A stretch of DNA of 64,000 nucleotides, taken from a virus. Below the pieces are notes generated by a model. That model saw only the letters and a list, made by a program, of their open reading frames with translations. It did no database searches and was not told where the DNA came from. The position numbers and the translations under genes were made by a program. Within the stretch, counting starts at the first letter, position 1. Each line of letters begins with the position of its first letter. This document shows, piece by piece, positions 54,449-63,733 of this stretch. The DNA lies in IMG/VR virus record IMGVR_UViG_3300018465_000004, positions 1-64,000 of that record; one strand, written 5' to 3'.

Positions 54449-55579
54449 ATGACCCGACAGTCCATCACCGTCGAGGCGATGAAGCCGAAGCTTCTCAGCC
54501 TCGACGCTGTTCGTGAAGTCCTCGCCTCCACCGAACCTCTGTCCACCCACGAGTTCAGCGTCGGCGACGACGTCCGCTTCTCCGTCGACCCCGGTTGGGA
54601 ACACGGACTGGACGCCAAGGCCGGCACCGAACCGATCGACGCCGCCATCCACATCGGCACCGGCGCGGCGGCCACCGAGTACCGGCTCACCAAGGACGCC
54701 CTCCTCGAAGCCACCTCAGCCTGCGGCCTGACCAAGACCTACACCGCCAAGGCCCCCGCCCAGCTCGTCGAGCCAGCCCTGAACTACTGGTTCCGCGGCG
54801 GCATCGCCGAACGCCGGTCGGGCACCAAGGACTTCCAGCTCCTCGTCGCGGCCGGCACCGGCGCCGCCATCACCCGCGCCTCCATCCAGCCCTTCTCCAA
54901 CCTGCGCCTCCTGGAGCAGGCACTCAACGGCATCGAAGCCCGCTACGGCGCTGGCGAGATCCTCGCCGACTACAAGTTCGTCCACACCCTGCGCCGCACC
55001 CACCTGCGGCTGATCGTGCCCGAGTACATGCGCACCATCGCCGGCTCCGGAACCGACGACGACACCTGGTCGGTCGGACTCCAGGTCAAGAACAGCCTCA
55101 CCGGCACCGAGAAGACCACCATCGACGGATACCTGTTCCGGTGGTGGTGCACCAACGGCGCCACCGACACCCGCTCGGCCACCGGCGCCTGGACCCGCCG
55201 CGGAGCCGGCCGCGAAGAGGACGTCTACGAGTGGGCCCGCGCCACCGTCGACGAGGTTCTCGGCGGCCTGGAGCCCGCCCTCGACGCCGTCCAGGGCCTC
55301 GTCGACATCCCCATCGAAGGTGAAGCCAACGACGTCCTCCGCGACGTCTTCACCCACTACCGGGTCCCGCTCCCGGAGCGGAGCCGGATCATCAGCAACA
55401 TGGTCGAGGCCGGCGGGCAGCTCACCATGTACAGCGTCGTCGCCGCGATCACCGAGGTCGCCAACGACGGCGAGCTGGACCCGGCACACGTCGACAACCT
55501 GCTCCAGATGGGCGGCGACCTGTCCCACGCCGCAGCGAGCCGGTGCGAAGCCTGCCGCCGGCTCATGCCACACGACTGA
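54449..55579 (+). CDS. DUF932-like phage/plasmid protein
   Basis: 376 residues from ATG six bases after the -10-like block. An N-terminal part with repeated TxTxTA strands and a later region VGLQVKNSLTG, TIDGYLFRWWCTNGATDTR, which fits the DUF932 family found in phages and plasmids; function is not established. Long C-terminal helical part ends ASRCEACRRLMPHD. It lies alone after a strong promoter, so is probably abundant. Confidence 0.65.
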   Translation: MTRQSITVEAMKPKLLSLDAVREVLASTEPLSTHEFSVGDDVRFSVDPGWEHGLDAKAGTEPIDAAIHIGTGAAATEYRLTKDALLEATSACGLTKTYTAKAPAQLVEPALNYWFRGGIAERRSGTKDFQLLVAAGTGAAITRASIQPFSNLRLLEQALNGIEARYGAGEILADYKFVHTLRRTHLRLIVPEYMRTIAGSGTDDDTWSVGLQVKNSLTGTEKTTIDGYLFRWWCTNGATDTRSATGAWTRRGAGREEDVYEWARATVDEVLGGLEPALDAVQGLVDIPIEGEANDVLRDVFTHYRVPLPERSRIISNMVEAGGQLTMYSVVAAITEVANDGELDPAHVDNLLQMGGDLSHAAASRCEACRRLMPHD

Positions 55580-55923
55580 GTGAAACAACGGCTGTCGCCT
55601 GTCCACAACGTCCAGGTTCAGTCATGATGGATTGACCGGTCACCTGCCAAGGCGCACCTCCCCAGAAGAAGGCGCGTGGCCTCCCCACAGATCGCGGGCA
55701 CAGACCGCTATCTCGCAGGGTCCATACCTGTGCGGATTGCAGCGGCCAACCCGCGGACCTGTCGGCGGGTGAAGGCTGGGCCGTCGGTCCAGCCGCAGTG
55801 GGCGGAGGTCGAGGGAAGGGGCCTCGACCTCCGTCGCGGCGTTCTGGGTGCAGGTCAGTTGCAGGCGCTTGGCATACGCCTAGTGGCAGGTACCCTTGGG
55901 CTCCCCACACCCGAGGAGACCTC
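55580..55923 (+). promoter_or_regulatory. intergenic region with a host-type promoter
   Basis: No gene in 344 bases. TTGGCA (55869-55874), 16 bases, TACCCT (55891-55896) is a sigma-70-type promoter for the gene at 55924. The block GCCTAG...GTACCCTTGG is shared with the tyrosine recombinase promoter. GTCCAGGTTCA near 55610 recurs near 56760. Confidence 0.45.
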
Positions 55924-56265
55924 ATGCCCGACGACGTTGACTACGCCCGCATCCTCTTCGGCCGGTACGCAGTCCACGTGCCGGCCTGGCTCTACGTCCA
56001 GCATCAGGGCGACGGGACCGTGCTGTTCGTCGGCGCGAGCAAGGTGCCCGACCTCGCACACCCGCTGCGCTACGGCAGTGACCGGACCCACCAGTTCATC
56101 GTTGGTGAGGTGATCGTCCGACCCCACCGGGTCGTCGCCACCGACGCTCTGCGCGGGTCCGGTGTCAGCTTCCTGGCCGGCGGATCCCACGACCTCGGTG
56201 TGATGCTCGGCGATGGCGAGGTGATCCTCGACAACTCGGCGAACGGAGCTTTGCCGAATCTGTAG
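55924..56265 (+). CDS. hypothetical beta-rich protein (113 aa)
   Basis: ATG after GAGGAGACC. ARILFGRYAVHVPAWLYVQH then many beta strands and HDLGVMLGDGEVILDNSANG. No family is recognised. Its end contains a phage-type promoter for the next gene. Confidence 0.55.
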   Translation: MPDDVDYARILFGRYAVHVPAWLYVQHQGDGTVLFVGASKVPDLAHPLRYGSDRTHQFIVGEVIVRPHRVVATDALRGSGVSFLAGGSHDLGVMLGDGEVILDNSANGALPNL

Positions 56266-56267
56266 AT
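56240..56267 (+). promoter_or_regulatory. phage-type promoter (CGAACG-N14-CTGTAGAT)
   Basis: CGAACG (56240-56245), 14 bases, CTGTAGAT (56260-56267), extended as GAATCTGTAGATA. GTG at 56274 lies six bases later. Confidence 0.5.
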
Positions 56268-56273
56268 ACAGCG

Positions 56274-56510
56274 GTGCGCTCATCCACCGTCTGGTTCGAC
56301 GACCTCGGCGACCTCATCAGCATCGACCTCGATCTCACCCGCTATCCCTACCGACTCGTCGAGCGCTACGGCTCTCGGGTCGTCGTCGTGACCCGGTTCT
56401 GGCGAGAGAGGTCCGCCACCACTGCCTTTCAGGCCGCGATGCTCAACGCGGAGGCACTCGTCGATGCCCTCAGCCACCAACCGCAGACCGTGATCCGACC
56501 GTTGTTGTAA
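56274..56510 (+). CDS. hypothetical protein (78 aa)
   Basis: GTG just after the promoter-like element, no ribosome site. Beta-rich N-terminus (VWFDDLGDLISIDLDLTRYP), helical end (AAMLNAEALVDALSHQPQ). No family is recognised. The tRNA gene follows. Confidence 0.5.
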   Translation: MRSSTVWFDDLGDLISIDLDLTRYPYRLVERYGSRVVVVTRFWRERSATTAFQAAMLNAEALVDALSHQPQTVIRPLL

Positions 56511-56542
56511 CCCGTAGCGGGCTAGCTCGTTGATCTGAGTGA

Positions 56543-56616
56543 GCCTCGGGTAGCTCAACCGGAAGAGCGGCCACCTTAAAATTGGCGCGTTGTGGGTTCG
56601 ACTCCCACCCGGGGCA
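56543..56616 (+). tRNA. tRNA-like gene, anticodon UAA
   Basis: GCCTCGG pairs with CCGGGGC (7 bp, one G-U). D-stem GCTC/GAGC with AACCGGAA loop. Anticodon arm GCCAC-CTTAAAA-TTGGC has a C-T mismatch at the closing pair; T33 then TAA. Five-base variable loop; T-arm GTGGG-TTCGACT-CCCAC. A discriminator, no encoded CCA. One extra base between acceptor and D-stem. UAA would read UUA (Leu), but bacterial tRNA-Leu has a long variable arm, so charging is unclear. Confidence 0.65.
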
Positions 56617-56625
56617 CGTGGGCCA

Positions 56626-56660
56626 GCGCCGTCCCCTCGCCATGCACAAAAGGACGGCGC
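56626..56660 (+). terminator. hairpin after tRNA gene
   Basis: GCGCCGTCC (56626-56634) pairs with GGACGGCGC (56652-56660) across a 17-base loop, ten bases after the tRNA 3' end. Confidence 0.5.
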
Positions 56661-56793
56661 CTTCCCGTCCGTGCTTGCCCACGGGACGGGCCTTACCCCA
56701 ACGCACCGGTGACGCGAGGCACCAGAGGTTCACTCAGGGTAGACCTGACGACTACAACTGTCCAGGTTCATTCACGCAGCCGATGTAACTGGC

Positions 56794-57612
56794 ATGAAGG
56801 TCGGGATCAACGCCTCACCTGCCGAGCTGGCCATCGCACTCCAGACGTACCCGCAGGTCGGCACCAGCCGAGTCTTCGGTGCGCCCGGCAAGGGTATCCC
56901 CGGTTGGACCTCCACTGCGGTCAACCTGCTCCGCAAGGCCGGTGTGATCCCGTGGCTGTCGTTCAAGGACTGGGCCAACGACACCACCGCCACCGCAGCC
57001 ATCAACATCTGGCTCGACACCATGCCGACAGACGTCCCGCAAGCCTGGCTCACCTACCACCACGAGCCCGAAGGCGATCTGCTCAGCCGGGAATACCGCC
57101 GCCGCTGGACGCTACTGGCCAAGACCGTCCGGTACCACGACAACGCCGAGCGGGTGAAGCTCGTCCCTATCCACACCCTCTACCCGTCCCGGCACAAGGC
57201 CAGCGACCGTTACAGCACCGACTGGACGGACTGGATCGGCGTATGGCAGCAATGGGCACCCCAGGACGCCGCCGGACGCTACATCGGCGACTACATCGGC
57301 TGGGACTGCTACCTGGAGACCACCGCAGCTCAGTACGAGCCGCCCGAGCAGTTCTTCGCCATCCCCATCGGCGCCGCCCACCAGCTCGGCGCCACGCTCG
57401 TCGTTCCTGAGCTGGGATCCCTGCGCATCGGCAGCGACACCACCGGGGCCGGCCGCGCCGCCTGGATCACCGGTTGCGTCGACTACCTGGCCAGCCGCAA
57501 CGTCGCAGCCGTCAACTGGTGGCACAGTACCGGCTCGGCCGGACAGGACTACCGACTCATCGACACCGCCTCCGCCGACGCATGGAAGGCGGCACTCGAC
57601 CGCTTCCGCTGA
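56794..57612 (+). CDS. glycoside-hydrolase-like protein (GH26-like pattern)
   Basis: 272 residues. A TIM-barrel-like sequence starting MKVGINASPAELAIALQTYP. WLTYHHEPEGD places a Glu near residue 91 after strand 4, and LVVPELGSLRIG another near 206 after strand 7, the acid/base and nucleophile arrangement of GH-A clan enzymes such as GH26. No signal peptide. In phages such proteins may be tail enzymes that cut surface polysaccharide. CCGATGTAACTGGC before the ATG resembles other -10-like starts. Confidence 0.6.
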   Translation: MKVGINASPAELAIALQTYPQVGTSRVFGAPGKGIPGWTSTAVNLLRKAGVIPWLSFKDWANDTTATAAINIWLDTMPTDVPQAWLTYHHEPEGDLLSREYRRRWTLLAKTVRYHDNAERVKLVPIHTLYPSRHKASDRYSTDWTDWIGVWQQWAPQDAAGRYIGDYIGWDCYLETTAAQYEPPEQFFAIPIGAAHQLGATLVVPELGSLRIGSDTTGAGRAAWITGCVDYLASRNVAAVNWWHSTGSAGQDYRLIDTASADAWKAALDRFR

Positions 57613-57669
57613 CCACCCTGGCGGCATGCCCTCCAACCGATAGATCAGGTCGGAGGGAGGCGGCACACG

Positions 57670-57960
57670 ATGGTGGCCAAGCGCATCTTCAACGGCACGC
57701 TCACGCCCGACACGGTCGAGGTTGTTGAGCCTGACGCCTCTTACCGTCAAGCCCGGGTCCTCAATGTGGACGGGGCCGCGGAGATCTACGTCCGCGGCGA
57801 CGGCGTCGATCCCGAACCGCCCTGGGACGACTGTGAACTGATCCCCGCAGTCATTGGTTTCATTGTCATCCGTCTGCCACGCGACCGTACCGACGGCATC
57901 GCCGAGGTCCGCATGCGCTCGCCCGGCGCCCCGGTCTACAACGTCAAGTTCTGGTCGTAA
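57670..57960 (+). CDS. small virion-associated protein (96 aa)
   Basis: ATG with GGAGGGAGG upstream. Beta-rich: RIFNGTLTPDTVEVVEPDAS, then IGFIVIRLPRDRTDGIAEVR. Directly before the long fibre gene, so it is probably a tail or head appendage or fibre assembly factor. Confidence 0.5.
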   Translation: MVAKRIFNGTLTPDTVEVVEPDASYRQARVLNVDGAAEIYVRGDGVDPEPPWDDCELIPAVIGFIVIRLPRDRTDGIAEVRMRSPGAPVYNVKFWS

Positions 57961-57970
57961 GGGGCTTCCC

Positions 57971-60046
57971 GTGGCCGAACCCGAGGAGATGCTCGGCTTC
58001 TACGCCTCCGCTGGCGGGGGAGGCGGAGCCGTCGACAGCGTTGCCGGCCGGACCGGAGACGTGGTCCTGACCAAGTCCGACGTCGGCCTGTCCAACGTGG
58101 ACAACACCACCGACGCCGGCAAGCCGGTCTCCACCGCCCAGGCCACCGCCGACAACCTGCGGGTCCTCAAGGCCGGCGACACCATGTCCGGCGACCTCAG
58201 CATGGGGTCAGCCGTCAAGATCGTTTGGGCAAGCGACACCAACCTCTACCGGTCCGCGGCAGACACCCTTACGACCGACGACAGACTTTCCGTCCTGCGA
58301 ACCGCCTCCGGCGCTAGCCTGTACATCGACAACCGCGATGCAAACGGCAGCATTCTCTCCACCGCCACAGCGGTCGGATCCTCCGGCTACCTGCTGGGTT
58401 CCGCGGTTGTTGGAGATACCACCAGTCGGTTCGTGGTTCGGCCTAGCGGCCAGCTGGAATGGGGCACTGGCCTCGCGGCCTGCGACACCATCCTTTACCG
58501 CAGTGCCGCCGACACTCTGAAGACCGACGACTCATTCCACCTCGGAGGGGTCGGAGCCGCCCTCAAATTCACCAGCACGAACCCCGGTGGCATCATCGCC
58601 GAGGATCTCGACGTGTCCTCCAGTGGCAACGTATTGCTGTACACCAAGGTCACCGGGGAGGCCAACCGCCGCTTCCAGCTCCGCAACAGCGGGCGAATGG
58701 ACTGGGGTGCCGGCGGAGCCACCGCCATGGACACCAACCTCTACCGTTCGGCAGCCGATCTGCTGCGCACCGACGACGCGTTTATCGTCTCGACCAGCCA
58801 AGCCAACGTATGGGCGCACACCGTCACCAACACCAGCGCCACTGGACATGGCGTCGCGGTATCGGTCGGAGCCGCCGCCGGGAATTGTTTCGGAGCCACG
58901 GTATCCGGCGACGCGTTTTACCGGTACTTCATCGACGGTTCCGGCAAGGTCACCTGGGGATCCGGCGCTGTCGCCGGAGACACAAACCTCTATCGCGGTG
59001 GCGTAGATCTGCTGAAAACCGATGACAGTTTGGAGGTCGGTCCGGCTGCCAGCTACTTGAAACTCAACAACAACGGGACCGACCCGCAGATCGCCGCTGA
59101 GGGCTCGTCGGCCAACCACCACCTGGTCCTCACACCGAAGGGGGTCGGTTCGGTCAAGGTCGCCAACTCCGGCATCCTGTTCGGTGCAGACACTAACCTC
59201 TACCGCAGCGCAGCGGACACGCTTAAGACGGACGACGCCTTCTCGGCTGCTGCCGCCATCACCGCGTTCGACGGCGGCACCAAGGCAACCCAGATCACAA
59301 ACGCCGGGATCAAACTGGTCGGCTCGGACACCGACCAGACCATGTCCCTGCAAGCCAAGGGCATCGGAACTGTCCGGATCAACAATGCAGTCGGAGACGG
59401 CACTGGCGGACTCCTGGTCTATTCCGGCGGAGCCTCCCCGGCTCTGCGAGCCCAGGTTGGTCCCTCCATCGCCGCAGATCTCCGCCCAGCAGCTGGCAGC
59501 GACGGGGTCAGGATCCTCAAGGAAGGCGAAGCCTTCCACCGGATCCGGCTGACCGACAGCGGACAGATCCTGCTCAGCGACGGCGCCAACGCCGCCGACA
59601 CCAACCTATACCGGTCCGCAGCCGACAACCTCAAGACCGACGACATGCTCTGGGTCGCACCTAGCCAGGCCGCCCTGTTTGCGCTGACAGCAACCAACGC
59701 AAACGCAACAGGCAACGGGCTAATTGCCCGTGGCGGCGGTACCGGCACCACGGCAGGCAGTTTCGGTGTGGTTGGCGACGCCAACGCCCGCTTCGCGGTT
59801 CTCGGCTCCGGCCGGCTTGAGTTCGGCGACGGCACCGCGGCAGCAGACACCAACCTCTACCGCAGCGCCGCGAACGTTCTCAAGACCGATGACGCGCTGT
59901 CCATCGCCGGCAACGTCGGCTTCTACGGCACGACGCCCGCCGCCAAGCCGACCGTCACCGGCTCACGCACGGATGGAACTGCGCTCACCTCGCTGCTTAC
60001 TGCCCTGGCCACGCTCGGCCTGATCACCGACTCGACCACCGCATGA
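57971..60046 (+). CDS. tail fibre-like protein with seven repeats
   Basis: 691 residues from GTG. The N-terminal region has VVLTKSDVGLSNVDNTTDAG and KPVSTAQATADNL, the phage tail-fibre collar repeat. Seven copies of a unit centred on DTNLYRSAADTLKTDD follow, spaced about 75-90 residues. The protein is low in charge and rich in G, S, T and A. It probably forms a trimeric fibre for host recognition. Repeats differ slightly in sequence, so they were not copied recently by simple slippage. Confidence 0.8.
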   Translation: MAEPEEMLGFYASAGGGGGAVDSVAGRTGDVVLTKSDVGLSNVDNTTDAGKPVSTAQATADNLRVLKAGDTMSGDLSMGSAVKIVWASDTNLYRSAADTLTTDDRLSVLRTASGASLYIDNRDANGSILSTATAVGSSGYLLGSAVVGDTTSRFVVRPSGQLEWGTGLAACDTILYRSAADTLKTDDSFHLGGVGAALKFTSTNPGGIIAEDLDVSSSGNVLLYTKVTGEANRRFQLRNSGRMDWGAGGATAMDTNLYRSAADLLRTDDAFIVSTSQANVWAHTVTNTSATGHGVAVSVGAAAGNCFGATVSGDAFYRYFIDGSGKVTWGSGAVAGDTNLYRGGVDLLKTDDSLEVGPAASYLKLNNNGTDPQIAAEGSSANHHLVLTPKGVGSVKVANSGILFGADTNLYRSAADTLKTDDAFSAAAAITAFDGGTKATQITNAGIKLVGSDTDQTMSLQAKGIGTVRINNAVGDGTGGLLVYSGGASPALRAQVGPSIAADLRPAAGSDGVRILKEGEAFHRIRLTDSGQILLSDGANAADTNLYRSAADNLKTDDMLWVAPSQAALFALTATNANATGNGLIARGGGTGTTAGSFGVVGDANARFAVLGSGRLEFGDGTAAADTNLYRSAANVLKTDDALSIAGNVGFYGTTPAAKPTVTGSRTDGTALTSLLTALATLGLITDSTTA

Positions 60047-60071
60047 TCCGTAAGGGTGGGGGATAGCCACA

Positions 60072-63000
60072 GTGTCCGAGATGGCAATCTACGGCGGCGG
60101 CGGACCGCGGGGTGTCGCCGACGAGGTCGACGGCGTCCGTCACACGCTCACCAAGATCGAATTCGGTGCACCCGGCGAGGCGTACCACGTCTCGGCCGAC
60201 GACCCGCTCCCCGTCGCCATCGCCGGTGGCGCCACCATCGAGCTGCCCGAGGGCGCCTCGATCACGATTGACGGGTCGACCGTCTCCCTCGAAGCCGGGA
60301 CCACGGTCGAGCTGGCCGCCGGCACTGTGGTGGGGCTGGACTCGGCCACGTTGACGGCTCTCGGCTCGTCCTCCGAGGTCTCCCTGGCGGACGGCGCAAC
60401 GGTTTCGATCAGCGGGACAGTCCCGGTCAGCGTCGCGGCCCCTCTCACCCTCGCTGAGGGCACCACAGTGGAGCTGGCCGAGGGCACCGAGGTCGCCCTG
60501 GCAGACGGCACCGTCGTGACCGTTGCCAACGCCTCCCTGCCCGTCACCATCGCCGCCCCGATCACCGTCACCTGGTCCGGCAACCCCACCGTCACCCTCG
60601 CCTCCGGCGCCTCCGTCTCGGTCAGCAACACCGTCGCCGTCAGCGGCACCGTCGCGCTCAACTCGGCCACCATTACCGCGCTCACCCCGCCCACCGAGGT
60701 CGCCCTCGACTCGGCCACCATCACCGCCCTCGCGGCACCTGCCGAGGTCTCGCTGGCGGACGGCACCACCGTCGCGGTCACCGCCACCTACCCGCTACCG
60801 GTCGTCCTGTCCGAGGGCACTGTGATCGAGCTGGCCGAGGGCGCCACCATCACCCTTGACGGCTCCACCGTAGGACTCGAAGAGGGCACCACGGTTGCTC
60901 TGGCGTCCGGCACCGAGGTCGACCTCGCTGCCGGTGCCACTGTGGACCTCGCCGCGGGCGCTACCGTCGCGATCGACCCGGCCACGCTGCCGCTGCCCGT
61001 CACGGTGGACGACAGCACCCCGGTCGACGTCAACATCGGCGCCGGCCCACATGCGGTCACGGTGTCCGGCACCGTCGCACTGGCCGCGGGCACCATCACC
61101 GCGCTCACCCCGCCTGCCGAGATCGCCCTCGAAGAGGGCACCACGGTCGCCCTGGAGGCCGGAACGACGGTCGCCCTCGCCCCGGGTACCAGCGTCGCCG
61201 TCACCGCCGCTACACCGCTGTCTGTCCAGATCGGCAACGGCGAGGACCCGCTCCCGGTCACCTTCTCCGAAGGTGTCTCGATCGCCGGGCCACTGGAGCT
61301 GGAGCACGACGGCGACCCGGTCTCGGAGGCCAACCCCTTCCCGGTCACCGTCATCTCCGGCGGCGGAGGTGTGGCCAGCGAGGTTGCGCTCTCGGCGAAC
61401 GGTGACACTGTCGATGACGCCCACCCGCTGCCAGTCGCGGTCATCTCCGGCGGCGGAGGTGTCGCCTCCGAAGTCGCGCTATCCGCAAACGGGGACACGG
61501 TCGACGACACCAACCCGCTCCCGGTTGCGCTCGCGGCGGGGGCCGAAGTCGACCTTGCCTCCGGTGCCACCGTTGCCGTCACCACAGCCTCCGCACTGCC
61601 CGTGTCCATCACCGCTGACGGATCCACGGTCAGCACCGCCGACCCTCTGCCGGTAGCGATCGTCTCCGGCGGAGGAGGAGGCGGCGAGGTCACCATCTCG
61701 TCCAACGGCGACACGGTGGACACCGCCAACCCGCTCCCGGTTGCCGTGGTCTCCGGCGGGGGATCAGGGTCCTCGGGAAGCATCATCACCGGGGACACCG
61801 GCCAGTCCGCGCAACTGGTTGCCAGTTCCCGGCTGGAAGTGGCGTTCTCGACCACCACGGTCCAAGCCGTGGCCGCCACTGATGTGTCCAACTACCGCTG
61901 GGTCAGCGTCCAGATCACCGGGCAGGGCGGCAGCTCCACCGTCAACTTCCAGGGCAGCAACGACGGCTCCACCTGGGTCAGCGTCCCGGTCATGGCCACT
62001 ACATCGACCGGCACCATCGTCTTCTCGACCGGCTCCGCTGGCATCTTCACCGGCCCCATCACGTACCGGCACTTCCGCCTCAACGTCACCGGCATCGCCA
62101 GCGGTACCACCGCCGGAGTCATCGAGTTCCTGTCGATGCCGGCCGGGCAGACTATCACCTCGGTCTCCGCCGACACCGAGATGGCCAGCGCCGCAGCCCT
62201 GGCGGATTCCACCGCCAACCCGACCACGTCGATCGTGGCTGCGGCCAACGAGGTCTTCAACGGCTCCACCTGGGACCGGGTCCGGACCGCCAACACCGCC
62301 GACAACACCTCAGGTACCGGCGTCCCCGCCTCCGGCCTTATGGGATGGGACGGCACCTCCGCCTACCGGCGCATCAAGACCGACGGCACCGGCGCACTCG
62401 TGCCCCACGCCGCCCTCAACAACTCCGGCTCCGCGGGCGCGAACAACACCGACGTCATCGCCAGCACGGACGTCGCCGCCTACAGCATGATCAGCTTCCG
62501 GCTGTCGGGCACCTTCTCCGCCACCGTGTCGCTGCAAGGGTCGAACGACAACACCAACTGGCTGCTCCTGCCCGTCATCCTCCAGCAGCCCGCGGACAAC
62601 TTCCCTCGCCCGGTGGGATACGCCGGCCCACCGCCAACAGCACCAGCAACACCTACTACGCCCCGGTCACCACCCGCTACATCCGGCTGCGGATCACCGC
62701 GTACACATCCGGGACCGTCACCGCCAACATCACCGCGCACCCCAACGCCATCGCCCCATACCTGGTTGTCGACGCCGGGATGCCGACCGCCGCTGCGCTG
62801 TCGGACGCGATCAACAACCCCACCGCTCCGACTCTGGGTGCGGCCAACCTAATCTGGGACAGCTCGGGCGCCACCTGGGTCCGCCAGCGGGCCGCGAACG
62901 GCGTCACCGACTCCCAGTCCGGTGTGCTGCTCACCCCGATGGCGCCGTGGATGTACAACGGCTCGAACTTCGAGCGGCAGCGTTCAGCGACCGGGGCGAC

Positions 63001-63379
63001 CGGCACCACCGGTACCGGCGTCCTGGCGTCCGGCATCATGGGATGGGACGGCACCAACTACCGCCGGCTGCTGTCCAGCACCGCCGGAGTCCTCTCCGTC
63101 GCTCCCGCCGGCTTCGGCACCGTCAACACCAACAAGGCGACCGTCACCACCGCGGGCACCCGCGTGCAGCTGGGCGCCAATGCCGCGTCGGTTGTCATCG
63201 TGCGCGCCAAGCCGGGCAACACCGGCCTGATCTACGTCGGCGGCAGCGGCGTGACCGCCGCCAACGGATACGACCTCAGCCCAGGCGGAGAGGTCACACT
63301 CAACGTCAGCAACACCAACCTGATATACGTCGACGCCGCCACCAACGGCGACGGCGTCTCGTACATCTGGACCACCTAA
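60072..63379 (+). CDS. very long fibre protein with a one-base frameshift
   Basis: GTG at 60072. The first frame runs 926 residues to 62852, but protein-like sequence shifts near 62620-62630 into the frame that ends at 63379: GYAG (first frame) continues as PTANSTSNTYYAP (second). The shift fits loss of one C in the GGCCCA run. Intact length would be about 1100 residues. The first 500 residues are repeats of short beta strands (EGTTVALEAGTTVALAPGT). This is either a disrupted gene, a sequencing error or a recoding site; no classical slippery heptamer is seen. Confidence 0.65.
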
Positions 63380-63403
63380 GCGGTCAGGCGTCGATCGGGG
63401 CGC

Positions 63404-63733
63404 TTACCTGGCGACTAGGATGCCCAGCTCAACCAGGCGCGACACCAGTGGCTGGGCTGCTTCGACGGCGGCTGCGGCCCGAGCCTCGAAGTCGGCAGCA
63501 AGTCCAAGGTGGACACTGGCCCACCGTTCGGCCGCTGGGTCGCCAGCTGCGTCCATCGCTTCGCCCAGGGCGGAATCCTCGTTCGTCACCGTCGACCGCG
63601 CGTAGGCCATGTTCGCCGCGCAAGTCACGAACGCGGCGACGGCAGGTTCCGAGATTCCCGCCTTGCTCAACGCCGCGAAGTCCACCTCGTAGCCGAGCTG
63701 GGCGGCCAGCTCGCGCTCCGGGTCCGGGTTCAT
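63404..63733 (-). CDS. hypothetical helical protein (109 aa)
   Basis: ATG at 63733 overlaps the next minus gene by 4 bases. Ala-rich and helical (AFVTCAANMAYARSTVTNED). No family is recognised. It is convergent with the fibre gene. Confidence 0.55.
   Translation of the reverse strand: MNPDPERELAAQLGYEVDFAALSKAGISEPAVAAFVTCAANMAYARSTVTNEDSALGEAMDAAGDPAAERWASVHLGLAADFEARAAAAVEAAQPLVSRLVELGILVAR

Noticed and set aside
62600-62650. Programmed -1 frameshift in the fibre gene
   Set aside because: No X-XXY-YYZ slippery heptamer fits the phase and no obvious stimulator; a lost C in the C-run explains it more simply, though recoding is not excluded.
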